Below are positions 52,101-63,428 of a stretch of DNA of 64,000 nt, in pieces. The position numbers and the translations under genes are program-made. Every line of letters begins with the position of its first letter. Position 1 is the stretch's first letter. The stretch lies in assembly GCA_903813345.2 (NCBI GenBank), contig CAIIXF020000009.1, forward strand, positions 23,897,759-23,961,758. The letters are read 5' to 3'. The stretch is from Owenia fusiformis (Eukaryota > Annelida > Polychaeta > Sabellida > Oweniidae). The notes under the pieces are model-generated. The model made no database searches and was not told where the DNA came from. It saw nothing but the letters and a program-made list of their open reading frames with translations.

Positions 52101-55100
52101 TGGGGAATACCAGGCAGCCCCTGGACAATCTCAATGTTTACCATGTGGGTTGGGAGAGTATCAAGACCAGCAAGGACAGGATCTATGTCTTCCATGCCCA
52201 ATCGGAACATTTAGCTCAAAAGTTGGGTCAAAGCAATGTTCTGTGTGTCCTGACGAGCTACCGATTACCACAGATATTGGATCCAAAGATGTCGATGCAT
52301 GTACAGGTATGTAGCTGCTGTGCTATATATCTTAACAGTATGAATGTCTCTGCAGAAAATAGATATCAATAGAAACGTTTGCAGATAACAAATAATCAAG
52401 AACCAATTCTTAAAAGGTGCTATGTTAGAAACTAAATGATTGGGAAACATATCACTAACAACACGCAAACCCTCCCAATAAGAAAAATGAGTAAAACAAT
52501 TCCACCAATTCATTGACGATTTTTTATATTGTAGAATGTTCGCCCGAGAATTGTGGCCTGCCAATCTCTGTCCTCTCTATACAGCCTCGTTTTGGTCCTC
52601 AATCTGGAGGGACACTTTTGACTATGAAGATCGCAAATGTTAAGTCACACCAACATATCCAAGTGGTTGAAGTAGTCGGTATTTTTTGTAATTTAACAAG
52701 GTAACATGAAATGATTTTCAAAGTAAAGGTTTACCAATGGTTATATATGTCTTTGATAGTTATGTCATCGCGGGTATCCTGGCTTGAGATTAACACAATG
52801 GGGACTAGGGAAGATCACAAAGTAATAACGATGACAACGCATAAAAAGCAGTGACAGAAGAAAGCAATAAAAGCAAATTTAATCTGAATTTGTAGAAACC
52901 CTACTTTTAAGATTAAGAAATACAATCTCAAAATGATCAGAAGAATTATAATCAATTTCAGAATGAACACGAGCATGGATACAACAACACTGGTCTGTTT
53001 AACCGGTAGATCTCCAACAGTAAGAAGTGGTGATATCGCCATTATTCTGACGGATAATAAGACACTCACTGACGTTGCTAAGGGGGTTGAGTTAACATAT
53101 TCTTACATGGAAGACCCAGTCATTACAGACATTGAAAATAACGAAACACCTGTGAGGTAAGCCATTGCGCATCATATGTATGCCTATAGACCAAGTGATT
53201 AGTCATTCTTCGAGTTTTTTCCATACTATTCAACATTCTAAGCCTGTTCACCCACATCATGGGCTTTCTCTATTGAAAGCCCATGCCCACATCATCGCAA
53301 AACTTCATCTTGAACCTTGAAAGGTTTCCCTGAGGCCTAGAGCCAGAGCCAGAGTCAGATATGATGTGCAATGTCCTTTAAATAGGACGATAAAAGATCT
53401 GCATGTGTTTCTTGATCTGAAAAGGTTTCAAAAATGGCAGCCATGGTATTTCAATGGAATTTGAATTTGTAATACTAGAACACTAGAACACTAGCTATTG
53501 TCTAGTTATAGCACAGTTACTTATGATGGCACAAAATTATACTATTGCTTTATTGAGTCTAAGTCTGACTAGGTAGTTGGAATTTGGTCGACCGATTCTT
53601 ATTGTGATCAAAGGATGACCTCTTATTGAAAGAACACAGATGAAGCGATACCAAAAAGGGTTTTAGAAATTTGGAGATGCTCGTACACCATATCCTTGGT
53701 TTGTTACAGTGGTGGGGTAACTGTTGGGATAATTGGTAGGTTCCTTACATCGGTGAGTGGACCTGAACTGACCGTCACGTGCAATATAGAGACCATCATT
53801 ATCACAGTTAAAAAGGTAGGAGGCATCTGGCAGTCACGACAATAATAGGGAATAAAATGTTGGTAATTTGAGCTAAAATATGCGATTATGGTAAGTCTTA
53901 GCTTTTATTTTATGTTAAGTGTTCAATTGGAATCAAGAACAAATGAACATCATTCTTCCTTTTCTTGTTCTGTGTAGATCAAAGTAACTCTCATTAAAAT
54001 AGCGTTCCTTTTGTTTTCTGAAGCAAGTTCCCTCTTTTTGTAGGAGTGTAAGGAGGTCTTCATGGAAAAAATGCTTTGTGAAGTGCCCGACCTAAATCAG
54101 ATTATAAATGTCACCAAAACCATTCCGGAGTTAGTGGGACTTAATTTTACGGAACTTTCAAATACCTTGGACTTCGAAACAGGTGTTAAACTGGATGGTG
54201 TTAAAGACTTTGAGAGCCTTCCTGATGCTCTGCCAAACAACACAAATACTAAACTACGTCTTTTTCCTGATCCCGATTTTGAAAGATTGCCAGATATTTT
54301 CTATGCGAATACTTGGTTACAGATACTCACTCTTACAATCCCTGTAAGTCGGAAAAAGAAAAGATGATTTTCTAATATCATATTTGTTTGATGATCAATC
54401 CTCATTGCTCGTTATGCCAAATATATTTTGAAGGACTTCTGCAAAACATTGTAGATGAATGCTTGAATTGCTTCTGTTTGTGTTTTAGGTAAAAACTTCT
54501 TCCCCAGCAGTCGACAGTTAAGATATGATAGTTCATGTTGGAGATGGAATCTGTGAAGTGATTCGACTGAATGCGAATGCTCTTATATGTAAAGTCCCTG
54601 AGCGAAAACCTGATTATGGCCCTTATGGACCTGGCAAAGGTCTATCGCATCATGTCGAGGTCCATATCTTAATGCAAGCTTGTCGACGATATCCTTTTGA
54701 AATTGTATTATTTTCTGAATACATATAATTTCATTAATATTGTAACAGATGTATAAAATGTTTGCCATGTCATAATTTAAGAAGGGGTTACGCTTCTTCC
54801 ACTGCAATGACAATTTGAAATGTCATATTGACATCATCATTGTAGGCTCAAGTTGGTACAGTTGGACGAATGTACTCTGTAGGAAATGTAAAGTATGTTG
54901 AGATGGAACTGTATGCAGGTCTATTTGCCACAGGTCTCTTAATCATTGTAGTATTAGGGATTCTTGTTTGTGTGTTACAAAGACGGCGTGTCAAGGCCAG
55001 AAAAGCAAATAAATTTCCGGAATTTGTAGATATGAAAGTCGTGTCTGACGACAACGATGGCAAATATGGTAATATTTTTTCCTTATCCTAACAACTTACT

Positions 55101-58100
55101 GTAAATTTTCAAAAACATATGAAGATTTATCTATCCCATTTCAGAAACAATTACAAAAGTGATGCTTACATCTCCATCAAAAATATTTTTAAATGAATGC
55201 ATTATTAAAAATGTTATCGCCAAATAAAAATAATACTAACGTTTCTTTTGTTCACCATGTACAACTAAATACTGTATATACTAATATAATAGTATTTAAA
55301 GTACTTTTGATCATTTTGTGTTGTGCTAATAAAACATCTTTGTATTTCTATTGTAGTGTACGTGTATGACAGGGTAGAAATATCTCAACTGGAAAAAAAC
55401 TTAATGAAAATATTGGGAGACAGACTGCTGAAATACAATGACATTGGGCAGAAGAAAATACTCGGACAAGGTTAGAACAAATATCTTGTATGGATTGCCA
55501 AGATATTTTCCATGAGAATAGTTCATCCCTTCATCAATCGGTAAAACTAATAACTATATCCAGTACATTTTGTGTTGTTAGGACAGTTTGGTATTGTCTA
55601 TAAGGCTTATATGAAAAACATGGATGTTGCCGTAAAGACAATAAAGAAATCTGGATGTAATCAAAACGAACTATCTGAGTTCATCGATGAGGCAATTGTT
55701 ATGAAGGACTTTGACCATCCTAATGTTTTAAACTTGATTGGGGTTGCACTGCATGATAACATACCTTTCGTTGTCCTTCCATTCATGGAGAACGGCGATC
55801 TCAAAAATTATGTGCAGGATCCAGAAAAGGTAACAGCTAGGTGGTTGACACGATCTAATGATATGTGTGAAATTATACTTCGCAATTAGTTTTGTGGTTT
55901 TCTTAACTCATATCGACTTTGCGTTCAATTGCTCAACTTGAATTCGATTGCATTACATCAAAACTATTACGTTTATTGTATCTTTTATATCATTTTTGTT
56001 GTAGAGGTTCACATTTAGGGATATGCTCAACATTTGCAAACAAGTGGCTCAAGGAATGGAATATTTGGCATCACAGAGCTTTGTTCATAGAGATCTGGCT
56101 GCCAGAAATTGCATGTATAAATATATATCATTTTGCTAGTTTTATTTGACATTATTTTATCTTATTTTACACTCAGACCGGAAGCCAGGGCACCTCTTTC
56201 AAAACCATTGCATTATAAGCATTTTACAAGTGGTTTTGGGCCAAAGATATTAAATGTGAAGCCCCTGGAATTTTTTGACCCCTCCCCTTGGGAAAATCTG
56301 GCAATGGGCCTGACCAGGTGATACTGTAGCAATATTCCAAGGTTATTAGCTGCTTAAGCTCCTTCTTGAAGATCAATTAAGCGGACCTTTTTTGATGTAC
56401 CGTTCCTCGGGGTCGTCATCTTTCTCAAGGAATCATGCACATCCAAAATATGATGTCATGAAAATGGAAACGCTCACTCTCACATTTAGTTGAATAAGTA
56501 TAACGTTTATTGTCTGTACTAGATATTCATGTTAACTATTAAAAGGGTTTCGAGCGAGTGCACAGTGAAAATAGGAGATTTCGGTCTTTCAAGAGACATC
56601 TACTCAGACAAGTACTACATCGACGAGAGGTTGGCTAAACCACTTCCGGTCAGATGGATGTCTCCCGAGAGTTTACGAGATGGAAAATACAGCAGCAAGT
56701 CGGATGTGGTATGGTATTTTTCATCAAGGGCTATCAAGAAAGCCCATAGTTTCATTGAATGATACGTTTTTCTGACACCAAGGATGATCTCTTCTTCATC
56801 CTAGCTGATATAGGCTAAACAGAATCAACAATTTGTTAACGTCTGTTTCCAGTGGTCATTTGGTGTGTTGATGTGGGAGGTTCACACGCGTGGGGGCATG
56901 CCGTATGCTGATGTTGAATCATATGCTATTAAAGCATTTGTCACCAGTGGACAACGACTAGAAAGGCCACCATTAACACCTGATGAAGTGTAAGATAAAT
57001 GAAAGGCAGAATCAGAGATATACAGGGTGGGCCAAATAAAACCAATACCCACGCCTAAAGATGGATATCATATGATATATGTTATCTGATGCAATGTATT
57101 ACATATCATTTTGAAGATAGATCATTTCCAACTTGATATTGATTTACCTCTAATCACTGGAGAGTTACAATAATAAAGTTACAAATGGAATTATGAATAA
57201 AAATACACATATTTTAAAATAGTGAACAGTGTTACATACTGTATATCCCCAGTTTAAATGAGTTTAAATGAAACCTCTATAGCAACCGAAGGTCGATAGG
57301 TAAGGACAAAATAGAGTTTTCATACCAACAACAAATTTATTGAACAATATGACACCATCCGATTGAAAATCCGTTGTTATCTTGTGGAGTAAGAGGCTTA
57401 AATTGACACCAGGGGTTACATGGGTGACCAAAAATTTATTCACTGCGGATTTCCAAATTGTGGAAAATGGAGGGAATATGAACTTTGGTATCTTCATAAG
57501 AGTATACAAGTTTAGTGCAAAATCCACCAACAATACTTATATATTTTGAATCAAATATAATGTTTTACTCTTAAACAAAATAATGATTCAGTCAGGCATA
57601 TCGAGTGCAGCTGTGACTAAAATATGAACTTCGGGAACTTTCATTTTTTGATTTTTGGTCGCTAATGACACACATCTTGTGCCAATTTTAGCCTTTAACT
57701 CCTCAAAAAACAAATGTTTTTCAATCGAATGGTGTCATTTTGTTAGGAATGATTTATCTTTAAACTTTGTGCATTCGTTTTTTGGGCCACCCTGTATAAA
57801 GAGTGACGAATTGCGCGAGGATATCACAATATACAATCTTGATTAACGTCATTAAGAATTCAAATTTCCATCAAAGTGATATCATATTTGAAGTCTACAT
57901 GTAAAAGTACACCTAGAAATGTGGTTTTAAAAAGTGTTTATCAACTTTGAAAATTTAGATTTCTTTGAAAATGTGATTTCTAGGTGGTGGAGATTCCCCA
58001 TAGACCCCATGTTATAGAATCACAAAAAGTGAAATATGTTTTCTTGTATTGGACAAATAATGTTTTCTTTTGCTTGACATATTTTAATTTGCATAACTAT

Positions 58101-59586
58101 CAGATACAAAAGGGTAGTATGAAAATTAATCAACTAAAACAGATAAATATTCGAGTTTAAGGGAATTTTCTAATATCCTGCCATGTCAATTCCCCCGAAG
58201 CAGCCACCTGGTGGTGAAAATAGTAACTGCTTTCTCGCATCATGGTAATTAATCTGCAATATACTATAATCTCAAATACTAGTATATGTTTTTTTCAAAG
58301 GATCCACGATATCTTATCGAATTCTGGCGTAATAAAAGTTCCACGTGGAATAAAGTATGAACTTTGGAGATAATTCTAAAACGTTTGATACAGGCCAAAT
58401 ATGTATTCTGAAATTGAAACAGTTTTTAGCTAAAAAATAAATATGCTAGGTACAGGGTGAGTCAAAAAAGGTAGCCCAAACAAATCCTAATAACTGAGTC
58501 ATCCTGATCAAAACTGAGTTTAGGTTTTAAGTAATATTTGGCACACTATCAAATCTTGTTCAGTGTTCTTTCATTTCACCCAGTTTCATTGGTCTATTTC
58601 AAATGGTTTTATGACATTTCACAAAAGTTGCTCAAGATGCCATTCTTGTCTTTAAAAGAAAACTTAAACGCATCGCCATCGGGTGAAGTTTTTTTTACTA
58701 CGCGCCCACAGATGTATTGTGTAATGGCTCTCATTTTCCTTCTGATCTCTTTTGTTCAACTCTCTGATGCTTCTTGTGTTATTAAGATTTGTTTGGTACA
58801 ACCTTTTTAGGCTCACCTTCTAGATGAGATTGTGCCTTTCTTTAAATGCAGCAGTCTACGAGATACAGTTCTCCTTGAGTCCTTTCATTGGCCTATACCA
58901 GCCTATTCTTCTACTTGAAGGCATATTTGATTTTTTTGTTTTCTACCAAAACAACTTTGATTTGCCTTATTCATTTACTCTCATAAGGATCACAATTTTG
59001 GTGTTTATTCATAATCCACATGTCAACAGGGACATATCAATCCAGATTTAAATATTTGATAGATCAAGAAATGAAGTGATTCATGCCTCAATGTCTCCAT
59101 GTATTCTGGCCCTACCATTTTCGACCAACACACGTGCTGCCATCTCTTTCTCCGTATAGGTAGCAAACAGCTTATTATTTCGGTGAAAGGTTTCGAATTT
59201 GGTAAAGTACAGCTCCCCCTATTGGAATCATAATGCTAATGAGAAACGAAATGACTTTAAATTTTTTTAAGAATGTGATAAATGGACACTAAAGTTAATA
59301 CATTTCAATGTCCAATAGCTTCTAAAGAGCATACGTATGAACTAAATGTTTATTTCACAGGTATCGTATTATGTGGTTTTGTTGGTACGACGACCCTCAT
59401 AGAAGACCAGACTTCAGTGATCTGGTAGAAATTATGACAAATATACTAAGTGAAGACAGGCCTAAACCACCCGAACCATTATCTGGCGAGAGAAAGACAT
59501 CGACAAGGCATAAGAGACATGATTCTGAATATCAGAGACACTATTCAAATGATCAGTCCCAATTAGTACGACTACCAAGAGTTTAA
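46153..59586 (+). CDS. MET-like receptor tyrosine kinase with giant GCC2/GCC3 repeat ectodomain
   Basis: 15 exons: 46153-46216, 46356-46508, 47627-52306, 52535-52700, 52962-53156, 53710-53815, 54044-54343, 54489-54659, 54846-55068, 55357-55470, 55582-55829, 56005-56114, 56546-56708, 56853-56989, 59361-59586 (7056 nt, about 2351 aa). A signal peptide ([17 protein letters not shown]) is followed by cysteine modules of GCC2/GCC3 (ephrin-receptor-like) type to about residue 1630, including ten 135-residue repeats. Two to three IPT/TIG domains follow (about 1633-1945; [11 protein letters not shown] is plexin/MET-like). One membrane span (about 1968-1990) precedes QRRR. The kinase has GQGQFG, VAVK (K2076), HRDLAARN (D2170), DFG (D2188), paired activation-loop tyrosines (2200/2201) and SDVWSFG. 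It looks catalytically complete and closest to MET/RON. There is no Sema domain. The tail has a YSN (YxN) motif. Exon 54489-54659 contains an in-frame stop caused by an apparent pair of offsetting 1-nt shifts; its donor at 54660 is also weak. Confidence 0.88.
46509..47626 (+). other. Intron 2 of the receptor-kinase gene
   Basis: AT-rich DNA starting with an AATACAAT-type low-complexity tract (46540-46700). I see no exon or transposon termini in it. Confidence 0.6.
47743..51792 (+). repeat. Ten tandem 405-bp coding repeats
   Basis: Landmarks recur at exactly 405-bp steps (for example ATGGAAATTGCACAGC at 48017, 48422 and on to 51662). From the first GTFQNETG (47743) to the last (51793) is 4050 bp, exactly ten units, with no indel. 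An eleventh partial unit runs to about 51835. Each unit encodes 135 aa with 16 cysteines in eight short CxxC-type modules and seven N-glycosylation sequons (NET, NHT, NDT, NST, NCT, NAS, NGS). Confidence 0.97.
57021..57796. mobile_element. 776-bp TIR element in the last kinase intron
   Basis: Left TACAGGGTGGGCCAAA and right inverse TTTGGGCCACCCTGTA with TA borders. Interior ORFs are short and unrecognised, so it is non-autonomous. Confidence 0.88.
58451..59240 (-). pseudogene. Decayed mariner-like transposon remnant
   Basis: One terminus, TACAGGGTGAGTCAAAAAAG, is present at 58451; I do not see its partner. On the minus strand, running toward this terminus, short frame-broken stretches look like the end of a mariner transposase: residues WHLEQLL before a stop at about 58600-58650, preceded by a basic helix (VVKK/NFTHR). 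The 5-prime part is too degraded to call. It lies in the intron before the last kinase exon. The right boundary is approximate. Confidence 0.45.
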
Positions 59587-60369
59587 AAGTATAGTTGGTG
59601 TGATAGATTTCGCAACTCACTTATAAATAGCATGTTTATTGTTCTCTAATACTGTACCAAGGTCCACCATACTACGCCACGAGTCGTCACTGTGTATGAT
59701 TGTTCGGCGTTGGTTGGAAATTGTGTACTTTTTGTATAAGTTATTCTAATCTAGTATTATATTGTACTATTTTTATTTCACATACTGTGTAAATCTTAGA
59801 CTTCCATAGTGGTTATTATGAGACACAAGGTTGGGCAACTGAAACATTGAGAATCAAGAAATTAAGGTTGCCCAGAGAAAACAAATTTTCGAAAAGGTTG
59901 ATTCTGTTCGCTCTTTCCCGTTTGGCGGATTCAGAGGGAGTGCCATTTGGGTACACTTTGCGGTCTTTGCATTCATTCGCCGAACTTCGAATTCGCTTCT
60001 CAAAAGCAGAGAGCTTCGTCTTCGGAAGTTTGTAACTAGACTCTGCGCGCAGGGTATCATTTGGGATTACCCATAGGGTAAAAAGAAGGAAGTAGGTTTA
60101 GCATGAACAAAATTATGTATGGGTGGAGGGGGTAGAGTCGCCCCCTACCAAAAGCTGACTACGGGCACGTACATGGTACAGTTTTCAGTCCCAAATCTCA
60201 AAAACATAGAACAATAGTCATATTTACACTGCATGCGACATTTCAAGACGTCTTAGCTAAAACATTTCAGAAAAATCAAGTTGAGTTTACACCACCATTT
60301 TAAGACGTCTTACGAAATATGATTGAGTTTACACCTGTTTTTCTAAAACGTCTTGGAGATATGTAGGCA
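59587..60369. other. 3-prime flank of the receptor-kinase gene
   Basis: Probably the 3-prime UTR, followed by non-coding DNA with a CGCCCCCTACC/GACTACGGGC motif near 60135-60170, similar to the CGTAGCC-type element ends elsewhere. No further gene seen. Confidence 0.45.
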
Positions 60370-62793
60370 TACAGGGTGTCCAATAAATAAGGTGAAAGAT
60401 ATTGTAACTTTCTTAATATCGCACCAATCTTGATGAAATTTTCAGAGTTTGTAGCCAAAGCCTTTTCACCTTTATTCTGTGAATTTAAAGCGTCTTCTAT
60501 TTGATTGGCCAGAGTTGTGGTTGCTATAGCAACCGAAACATCAAAAAGGCGGGGCAAGTTTGTTTACGTCACAACTTTCCAAAACATATTTATTCTTTCT
60601 TATAGCTTTATTCATACTCCCAGGTCTATTTATACTACAAATACAATATAAAAACAGTCCTAGAGTCCCATTGTTATGAAAATAAGCTATTCAACATAAC
60701 CACGAGGGGAAAGAGTACCCGTGTATATACAACCTACCGCCGAGCAAAGACCCGAAGATGTCTGAAAATGTAGGGGGTGAGTTATAAACTTTTGTTTATA
60801 TCTTGAATTTCTCAATATGAGAAACAGATAAAACACAGAATTGTGTGTAACTGATAAAGTTATTGTTCCAGGCACTCATGTTTGCAAAATAATGAGTACT
60901 TAGCGCAATGTTTACTATCCAATCGCTAAATTCAACTTTTAAATATTTGAATGATGATTTACATCTTGAATAAGTAACAACCATGGCTGTCTTTACTTCA
61001 TTCGATTCAAAGATACAATAGGTGTAAATGTATCATATTTATTTCACTGCCATACGTTGCATATCATTGAAATCAACGGTGAAAGTTGAAAATGAAAGAC
61101 CCGATTATGTCACGAGTACGATTATATAGGACCCGAAGCTACCACCGAGCTATTCCGACTATACCGTGAGTAGAACCCGATGAGGTAGTGAGTAAGCTTT
61201 CGAATGAGCATATAATATCATGACGATATCACAAATATTCCTTTTTATTGATCATATACTCCTGGCACCGGGATATAATATAATATGATATAATTCCCGC
61301 AGCACTATACGTCAACGTCTGTTTCCGGCAAAGTTCTTTAAAACATTGAATTCATGCTTACACTTGAATCACCATAATTTCCTATGTGTCTATGGTAAGA
61401 GTGCAACCCAAAAACATTTAATTCTGCATTGCAAGCGCCATTCTACTCAAAGAATACAACTTGAAGAATCCCAAGCTTCACAAGCTTCATATCCTCGAAA
61501 CGAAAATTACCGTGATCTTTCTTTGATAATACAATACCATAGTCAAAAACATTGTAAATCCATTTTTTGCCATTTAACTCAGGCACATTAACTTTAATAT
61601 CAGTAATGGATGGTGCTGACTGAAGTGGACCACAAAGTCATCCATCTCGTGTGATTTATAACTACAGTGGAAGCATTTGTACCGAGGACCTGATATACAA
61701 TGTGCAGTGGTAACTGGTGATGGCCATATTTAGTTTCATTTATTGTTCACAACAAAATGATTCACATGCATGATGCAGATTGTATGTTTATTATTTTTTC
61801 ATCAGCACGTCATAAACTCGACGATATAATCGGATCTCAACAGATTTTACTCAAGTAATGTTCGGATTCTGAGATCCTTTACTCAAGATATTTTCGGATC
61901 TTTATAATATTACTCGTCGATCACATCGGGTCCGATGTCCGATAACCTCGGATCTTTTAGGACAAAGTTTAAGTGAAGATTTTGCTGTTCAAAAGTGCTA
62001 TTTTGACCTAATATTTTGACACTTAATATATTATGCATATATGCACATCCATTTACCGACCCAAGTATGTCTTATGTATGGCTCATTATCAATTAAAGCG
62101 AGTATGAATGAGAAAAACAAATCGAAAACCATTATACGTTTACCTTATCTCTTAATTTGGACATAAAAATATATTTCAACTATAATTCTAGGCCAATTGC
62201 GCCTGCTAGAACATCTTAGTACCAACTCTAACCATCCAAAGGAATTGTTAGTGACATTATATTACCTTTATTGTCCATTTTCCTACGAGATGACATTATC
62301 AAACATTTGCTCGGCGGTATGTGCGTGTCTTGCTCGGCGGTAGGTTGTATATACACGGGTACTCTTTCCCCTCGTGATAACGTTCATCTCTAGCTATATA
62401 CTTTTATGCCTGTTCACATGTCTCAGCAAGACTTCAGGAAATGGGCAAGAATGGGTTTGAAAGTGTGTTTAGCGAGTGGGTGAATAGGCATGGCATAAGA
62501 AGTGTATAGCTAGAGATGGACATTGTGTTGAATAGCTTATTTCCATAACAATGGGACTTTAGGACTGTTTTTATATTGTATTTATTGTGACGTAAACAAA
62601 CTTGGCCCGCCTTTTTGTTGTTTCGGTTGCTATAGCAACCACAACTCTGGCCAATCATATAGAAGACGCTTTAAATTCACAGAATAAAGGTAAAAAGGTT
62701 TGGGCTACAAACTCTGAAAATTTCATCAAGATCGGTGCAACATTAAGAAAGTTACAATATCTTTCACCTTATTTATTCATTGGACACCCTGTA
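60370..62793. mobile_element. 2.42-kb foldback transposon with very long terminal inverted repeats
   Basis: TA-bounded ends TACAGGGTGTCCAATAAATA (60370) and the inverse (ending 62793) continue as long arms to about 60751 on the left and 62290 on the right. Matching tracts include GTTGCTATAGCAACCGAAAC, GTTTGTTTACGTCACAA, AATATAAAAACAGTCCTA and GGGTACTCTTTCCCCTCG. Each arm has its own insertion. The interior, about 1.5 kb, has no recognisable transposase; the longest ORF is about 80 codons. Non-autonomous. Confidence 0.92.
62385..62519. mobile_element. Nested inverted-repeat insertion inside the right arm
   Basis: Ends CATCTCTAGCTATATACTT and AAGTGTATAGCTAGAGATG are inverse, with a further matching pair inside (TTATGCCTGTTCAC versus GTGAATAGGCATGGCATAA). 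It interrupts the right arm of the 2.4-kb foldback and is absent from the left arm. Confidence 0.8.
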
Positions 62794-63282
62794 CATGTAA
62801 AATGAAAAAAGCAGTTCAACACTGGTTGAAGGATGGCTCAGTCAACATAGCTATTCCTTTCCCGCTTCTATACTTTCTGCTAAAGAATGCATCGGTTTCA
62901 AAAAATGTCTTAAAGAGAGCATTGTTAAAAGCATGAAAGAGGGCGGGAAGATTTTGTCCATATATAAGGATTATGACAGAACGCTTAAAACTTGTAAAAC
63001 GTTTTAACGCTAAAACGTTTTGGCCACGACGTCTTAGGGGTCTATAGTGTAAATCCAACAAATGATGTTCTAATGCTGAAAATAAGCCAGCTGTGACCGC
63101 TGAATGCGTCCGTATGCGTCATTTTTCACGTAAATTATCGTTGGGAATTAAACATTCGTTCCTAAACAGGCCAGTCGGTAGCTTTCGCCACTTTTCGAAA
63201 AATTCAATTGGTTTCACATTTGGCAACTTCGGCCCGAGCCCAAATGCTCCCAAATATTTCAACATGGCATTGAATTTATAAT

Positions 63283-63420
63283 TTGAATTTTTGACCTACC
63301 AGATGTTTGAAAATCAAGGATTGCGAGTCTCATATCGTACTGCACCGTTTTTCTTCAAATATGTTTCATTCAAAGCCATACAAAATTCCCTTTCTGTCGC
63401 TGCATTGCTTTATTGTATAG
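63283..63420. mobile_element. Solo arm of the 15.9-kb foldback family
   Basis: TTTTTGACCTACCAGATGTT, AATCAAGGATTGCGAGTCTC and CCCTTTCTGTCGCTGCATTG match the arms of the element at 15891-16307. No inverse partner is seen before the hAT-like end that follows. Confidence 0.8.
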
Positions 63421-63428
63421 CTTATAGT

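Noticed and set aside
47896-52314. Reading the 1472-aa ORF as a stand-alone gene starting at its own ATG
   Set aside because: The exon is open and cysteine-rich upstream of that ATG back to the acceptor at 47626, and it joins in phase to upstream exons with a signal peptide and downstream IPT, membrane and kinase exons.
61346-61591. 81-aa ORF inside the 2.4-kb foldback
   Set aside because: No transposase motif (no DDE/D signature or helix-turn-helix) and no similarity I recognise. Too short to be the mobilising enzyme.
60190-63060. A possible older element enclosing the 2.4-kb foldback (TTTACACTGC near 60220 and ATAGTGTAAAT near 63045)
   Set aside because: The inverse match is short and broken (only ATTTACACT and GACGTC-type pieces agree), so I did not call it.
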